Shown here in pieces: positions 61,656 to 64,000 of a stretch of DNA of 64,000 nucleotides. Within the stretch, counting starts at the first letter, position 1, and every line of letters starts with the position of its first letter. The DNA lies in the NCBI GenBank assembly GCA_033762375.1, contig JANRLQ010000095.1:136548-200547 (forward strand). Direction: 5' to 3'. Under the pieces are notes generated by a model. That model was not told the DNA's origin. It searched no databases and was given only the letters and a program-made list of their open reading frames with translations. Both the position numbers and the translations under genes were made by a program. This stretch comes from RDXT01 sp033762375. GTDB lineage: Bacteria; Bacteroidota; Bacteroidia; J057.

Positions 61656-63947
61656 ATGAAAAATTTCTCCTGCATTACTCATGATTCAAAATCAGTTCAA
61701 CTTCGGTTGCTTCTGATGACGATTGCGTGCAGGAGTATGACTCTAATAGGACAGTCTGTTGTGATCCTTCCGCCACCAGATTTGGATAATAATTTTGAAA
61801 TCGTATCACCATGGCAAGGAGTGATTCACAACAGAAGCGGGCAAGTATTACAACTGAGATTCGGCTTAGAGGTGATCCTTAGCGGAGAGAAATTATTGAG
61901 TATTTCAACCCAAGGAGTATGGGTGGAAGCAGGTAGTCAGGATATGTCGTTTTTAGATATTATTTCGGTAGAGACCGTATACCATTGGGATACAATTCCG
62001 GCAGGTAGTTACACAATCTGCACAATTGCATATGATCAGGTTAGTGGAGTTGCTTTGAATCGAAGCTGTCGAAGTATGTTTATCAAGGAGGAAATAACGA
62101 AGGTTTCTACTGGAAGCCAGTATCCACAATACAAAAATTTCCCCAAAAGATGGGGGCAGGGTAGTACTATTCGTATAACGAATCAGGTAGGTGAGCTAGT
62201 CTACCCTCAGTCCCGCATGCCTGCTGAATACTATCAAATACAAGGTAATATTCCGGTTACTATTCATGAAATTCCGATTAGCCTCACAATCAATTATGCA
62301 TCTTTTCGGGATTCAGGCCAAAATTTGGCCAATGTATTTCAACTACATTTTGACCGTAATCTACTCGCATCCAAGGCTGTAGAAAGCTCAATGTCTGAAA
62401 CTAAGGGAGTTATTGATGATGCTTCCCGGAGGATGTTTTTCTGGCAAGATACAATAATCAGTGAAGATGTTATCCGGAAAAAAATAGCTTCAATTCCATA
62501 TTATCAGGAAAAAATTGAAAGTGATTTCTACAAAAGTATAGAAGAGGAAAAAGTCTATTTTAAACAGAAGTATGGTTTGGTTGATTTTGAGAACCGTTAC
62601 GCGATAGATCATCTTAAAGATTCTTTGTATACGACCAATTGGATAGAATACAACAGACTTAATCGGTTTGCTGGCTGTTGGGAAACATACGAAAAAATTA
62701 AGAAAGAGTACCAATCGCTACAATCGCTCAAAAATTTATGGGAAAAAAAGCTGCTTATGGCAGAAATTAAGGGGGAAGAAGTGCGGTCAGTAGTAAAAAC
62801 AAAATATCAACCCCAAGTTCAGCAATTTCAGATAGGTACAGCTTATCCACATTTTTCAACCCTCAGTTTGGATGGTGTTATTCTACAAGGTATTTATACA
62901 ACCACTAAAATAGGATCATGGGAGTTGTCCTTTGCTGGAGGCAGATGGGTTCAACCTTGGTCTCGTACAGATAGTATTAAAGCACAATCGATCATATCTG
63001 GCCCCATTCTTGTAGGGGCTCGGTTTCGTTACAATGCAAAAAAAGAAGGTTTTGTGGGAGTAAATTTTGTACAAGTATGGGATAAAAGAACAATCCAAAA
63101 ACCGATTGGTTCATATGAGAAAAATACATATCAATTAGTATCATTAGATATAGGTACCTCTTTTTTAAACAAAAAAGGAATGATTACGGGTGAGTGGGCA
63201 ATATTACCAAATTTTGCATATTTAGTTAATGAAACTACTTTCATAAGTCAGGCTGGCCGCATATCACTAGAATACCAGCCTGTAGGAAATGTCAGATTTG
63301 TCGGCCATTACAGCAAAAAAGATGAAAATTTTGCATTATTAACTAATCCTTTTCTTTTCTTGCCTGAAGAACAATACCGGGCAGAGGTAAGAACAGGTTT
63401 CTTCAAGGGTAATTTGGACTTCAGTAGTTTTGTTCAAAAAGATCAGTTTGCGTCATATACTTCAGGTGCTCTACGAGATTATGAAACATTTACATTCGGT
63501 AGTAATTTACGTGCCTCAGTTGCTGATATGGGTTTTATTGGCGTACAATATGCGCCAGTATTTATTTCACGCTTTCCAACTGATACGATAGCGGCGCATG
63601 ATAAAAATAATATGATGCTCAGTTCTTTTTGTTCAATAGGCATAAATATTAGAAATTTATTGTATTTTCATACAGAACTATCGGCATCTCTACAACAAGT
63701 TAAAGATACTATAGGTTTTGGATATGTGCCTATGGTTAGTTGGCACCAATCTGTGTCTTATAATCGCAGGTTAAACTTAGATATTTCTACTAGTTATTTA
63801 GGAGAGGAATATCTCAAAAATCAAGACCGTCAGTTACAGATAAAAACACAGCTTAAAGGGGGTGTAACTCAAAATGTCGCATTAAGCGGCATGTTTGAGG
63901 AGATTTTGAATGAGGTCAAAACGGTTATTTTGGTAGGCCAGTCGTAG
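61656..63947 (+). CDS. Unknown exported protein with predicted outer-membrane barrel, partner of the LRR protein
   Basis: A 763-residue protein starting 15 bp after the LRR gene, so co-transcribed. A hydrophobic N-terminal segment (QLRLLLMTIACRSM) may be the signal; the start could also be the later ATG within it. Visible regions: an N-terminal beta-rich domain (about 40-160; SPWQGVIHNRSGQVLQLRF), a charged helical or coiled-coil stretch (about 260-385; SDFYKSIEEEKVYFKQKYG, KIKKEYQSLQSLKNLWEKK), and a C-terminal half of alternating strands (FSTLSLDGVILQGIYTTT, GARFRYNAKKEGFVGVNF) as in a beta-barrel. I do not recognise the family. AT-rich like its neighbour. Confidence 0.75.
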   Translation: MKNFSCITHDSKSVQLRLLLMTIACRSMTLIGQSVVILPPPDLDNNFEIVSPWQGVIHNRSGQVLQLRFGLEVILSGEKLLSISTQGVWVEAGSQDMSFLDIISVETVYHWDTIPAGSYTICTIAYDQVSGVALNRSCRSMFIKEEITKVSTGSQYPQYKNFPKRWGQGSTIRITNQVGELVYPQSRMPAEYYQIQGNIPVTIHEIPISLTINYASFRDSGQNLANVFQLHFDRNLLASKAVESSMSETKGVIDDASRRMFFWQDTIISEDVIRKKIASIPYYQEKIESDFYKSIEEEKVYFKQKYGLVDFENRYAIDHLKDSLYTTNWIEYNRLNRFAGCWETYEKIKKEYQSLQSLKNLWEKKLLMAEIKGEEVRSVVKTKYQPQVQQFQIGTAYPHFSTLSLDGVILQGIYTTTKIGSWELSFAGGRWVQPWSRTDSIKAQSIISGPILVGARFRYNAKKEGFVGVNFVQVWDKRTIQKPIGSYEKNTYQLVSLDIGTSFLNKKGMITGEWAILPNFAYLVNETTFISQAGRISLEYQPVGNVRFVGHYSKKDENFALLTNPFLFLPEEQYRAEVRTGFFKGNLDFSSFVQKDQFASYTSGALRDYETFTFGSNLRASVADMGFIGVQYAPVFISRFPTDTIAAHDKNNMMLSSFCSIGINIRNLLYFHTELSASLQQVKDTIGFGYVPMVSWHQSVSYNRRLNLDISTSYLGEEYLKNQDRQLQIKTQLKGGVTQNVALSGMFEEILNEVKTVILVGQS

Positions 63948-64000
63948 CTTTATCATATTGTCGCAGCCCGTATCAGCCCAGCGCTGCCCGCTTCTTTTCA

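Noticed and set aside
59141..63947. AT-rich block as a mobile element with ends
   Set aside because: No integrase, transposase, tRNA target or flanking direct repeats could be found. Foreign origin rests on base composition only.

Overview
The window looks like chromosome of a Bacteroidota bacterium, most likely a Saprospiria or Lewinella-like gliding marine or aquatic heterotroph. The evidence is direct: several secreted proteins end in type 9 secretion system (T9SS) sorting domains of type A or type B (the gliding motility-associated C-terminal domain), PKD-repeat adhesins are abundant, there are SusC-style TonB receptors with CarboxypepD-like plug extensions, and promoters of the Bacteroidota form TAnnTTTG precede some genes. 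The bulk of the window is moderately GC-rich (57% in a hand-counted line at 58801-58860). The far right end is strongly AT-rich (30% at 60121-60180). No tRNA, rRNA, CRISPR array, transposase or integrase was recognised.

Layout. 1-8.7 kb: three consecutive minus-strand genes for very large secreted adhesins; the first runs off the left edge. 8.9-13.8 kb: AlbA/Schlafen-type regulator, nicotinate phosphoribosyltransferase, S-adenosylhomocysteinase and a BNR-repeat lipoprotein. 13.9-20.2 kb (minus): DNRLRE surface protein, small membrane proteins, miaA and a TonB receptor. 20.3-25.1 kb: an SDR oxidoreductase, folE and a 6-pyruvoyl-tetrahydropterin-synthase-like gene on minus, then a CrtI-like FAD oxidoreductase and a glutamyl-Q tRNA(Asp) synthetase-like gene on plus. 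25-34.6 kb: HTH regulator, NifU/Mrp iron-sulfur pair, DMT exporter, DUF5916 outer-membrane protein, DUF3829 protein, sugar nucleotidyltransferase, DUF952, TetR regulator and thioesterase. 34.8-38.1 kb: tail-specific protease and an exported protein of unknown function.

38.2-44.0 kb is a co-directional run of six genes (DUF1080, YceI, formylglycine-enzyme-like, Tat-exported Gfo/Idh/MocA, ApbE, Tat-exported hydroxypyruvate-isomerase-like), probably one envelope-directed operon. At 44.3 kb an M4 metallopeptidase gene starts with a (TC)9 tract inside its signal-peptide codons. As given, the tract puts the ATG out of frame with the enzyme, so this looks like a phase-variable switch in the OFF state. 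Two tandem paralogous small membrane-barrel-like proteins follow. 48-55 kb: a second TonB receptor, pterin carbinolamine dehydratase, a TlpA-type thioredoxin, a T9SS cargo protein and a polytopic membrane protein. 55.4-57.9 kb: a homogentisate-phytyltransferase-like UbiA gene divergent from a fused phytol-kinase/DUF92 (phytyl-phosphate kinase-like) gene, followed by alkaline phosphatase.

59.1-63.95 kb is an AT-rich two-gene unit with its own promoter: a leucine-rich-repeat surface protein carrying in-frame 417-bp tandem repeats, whose differences are nearly all amino-acid-changing, and a partner with a predicted C-terminal outer-membrane barrel. This unit, the phase-variable protease and the phytol-kinase fusion locus are the parts most worth following up.
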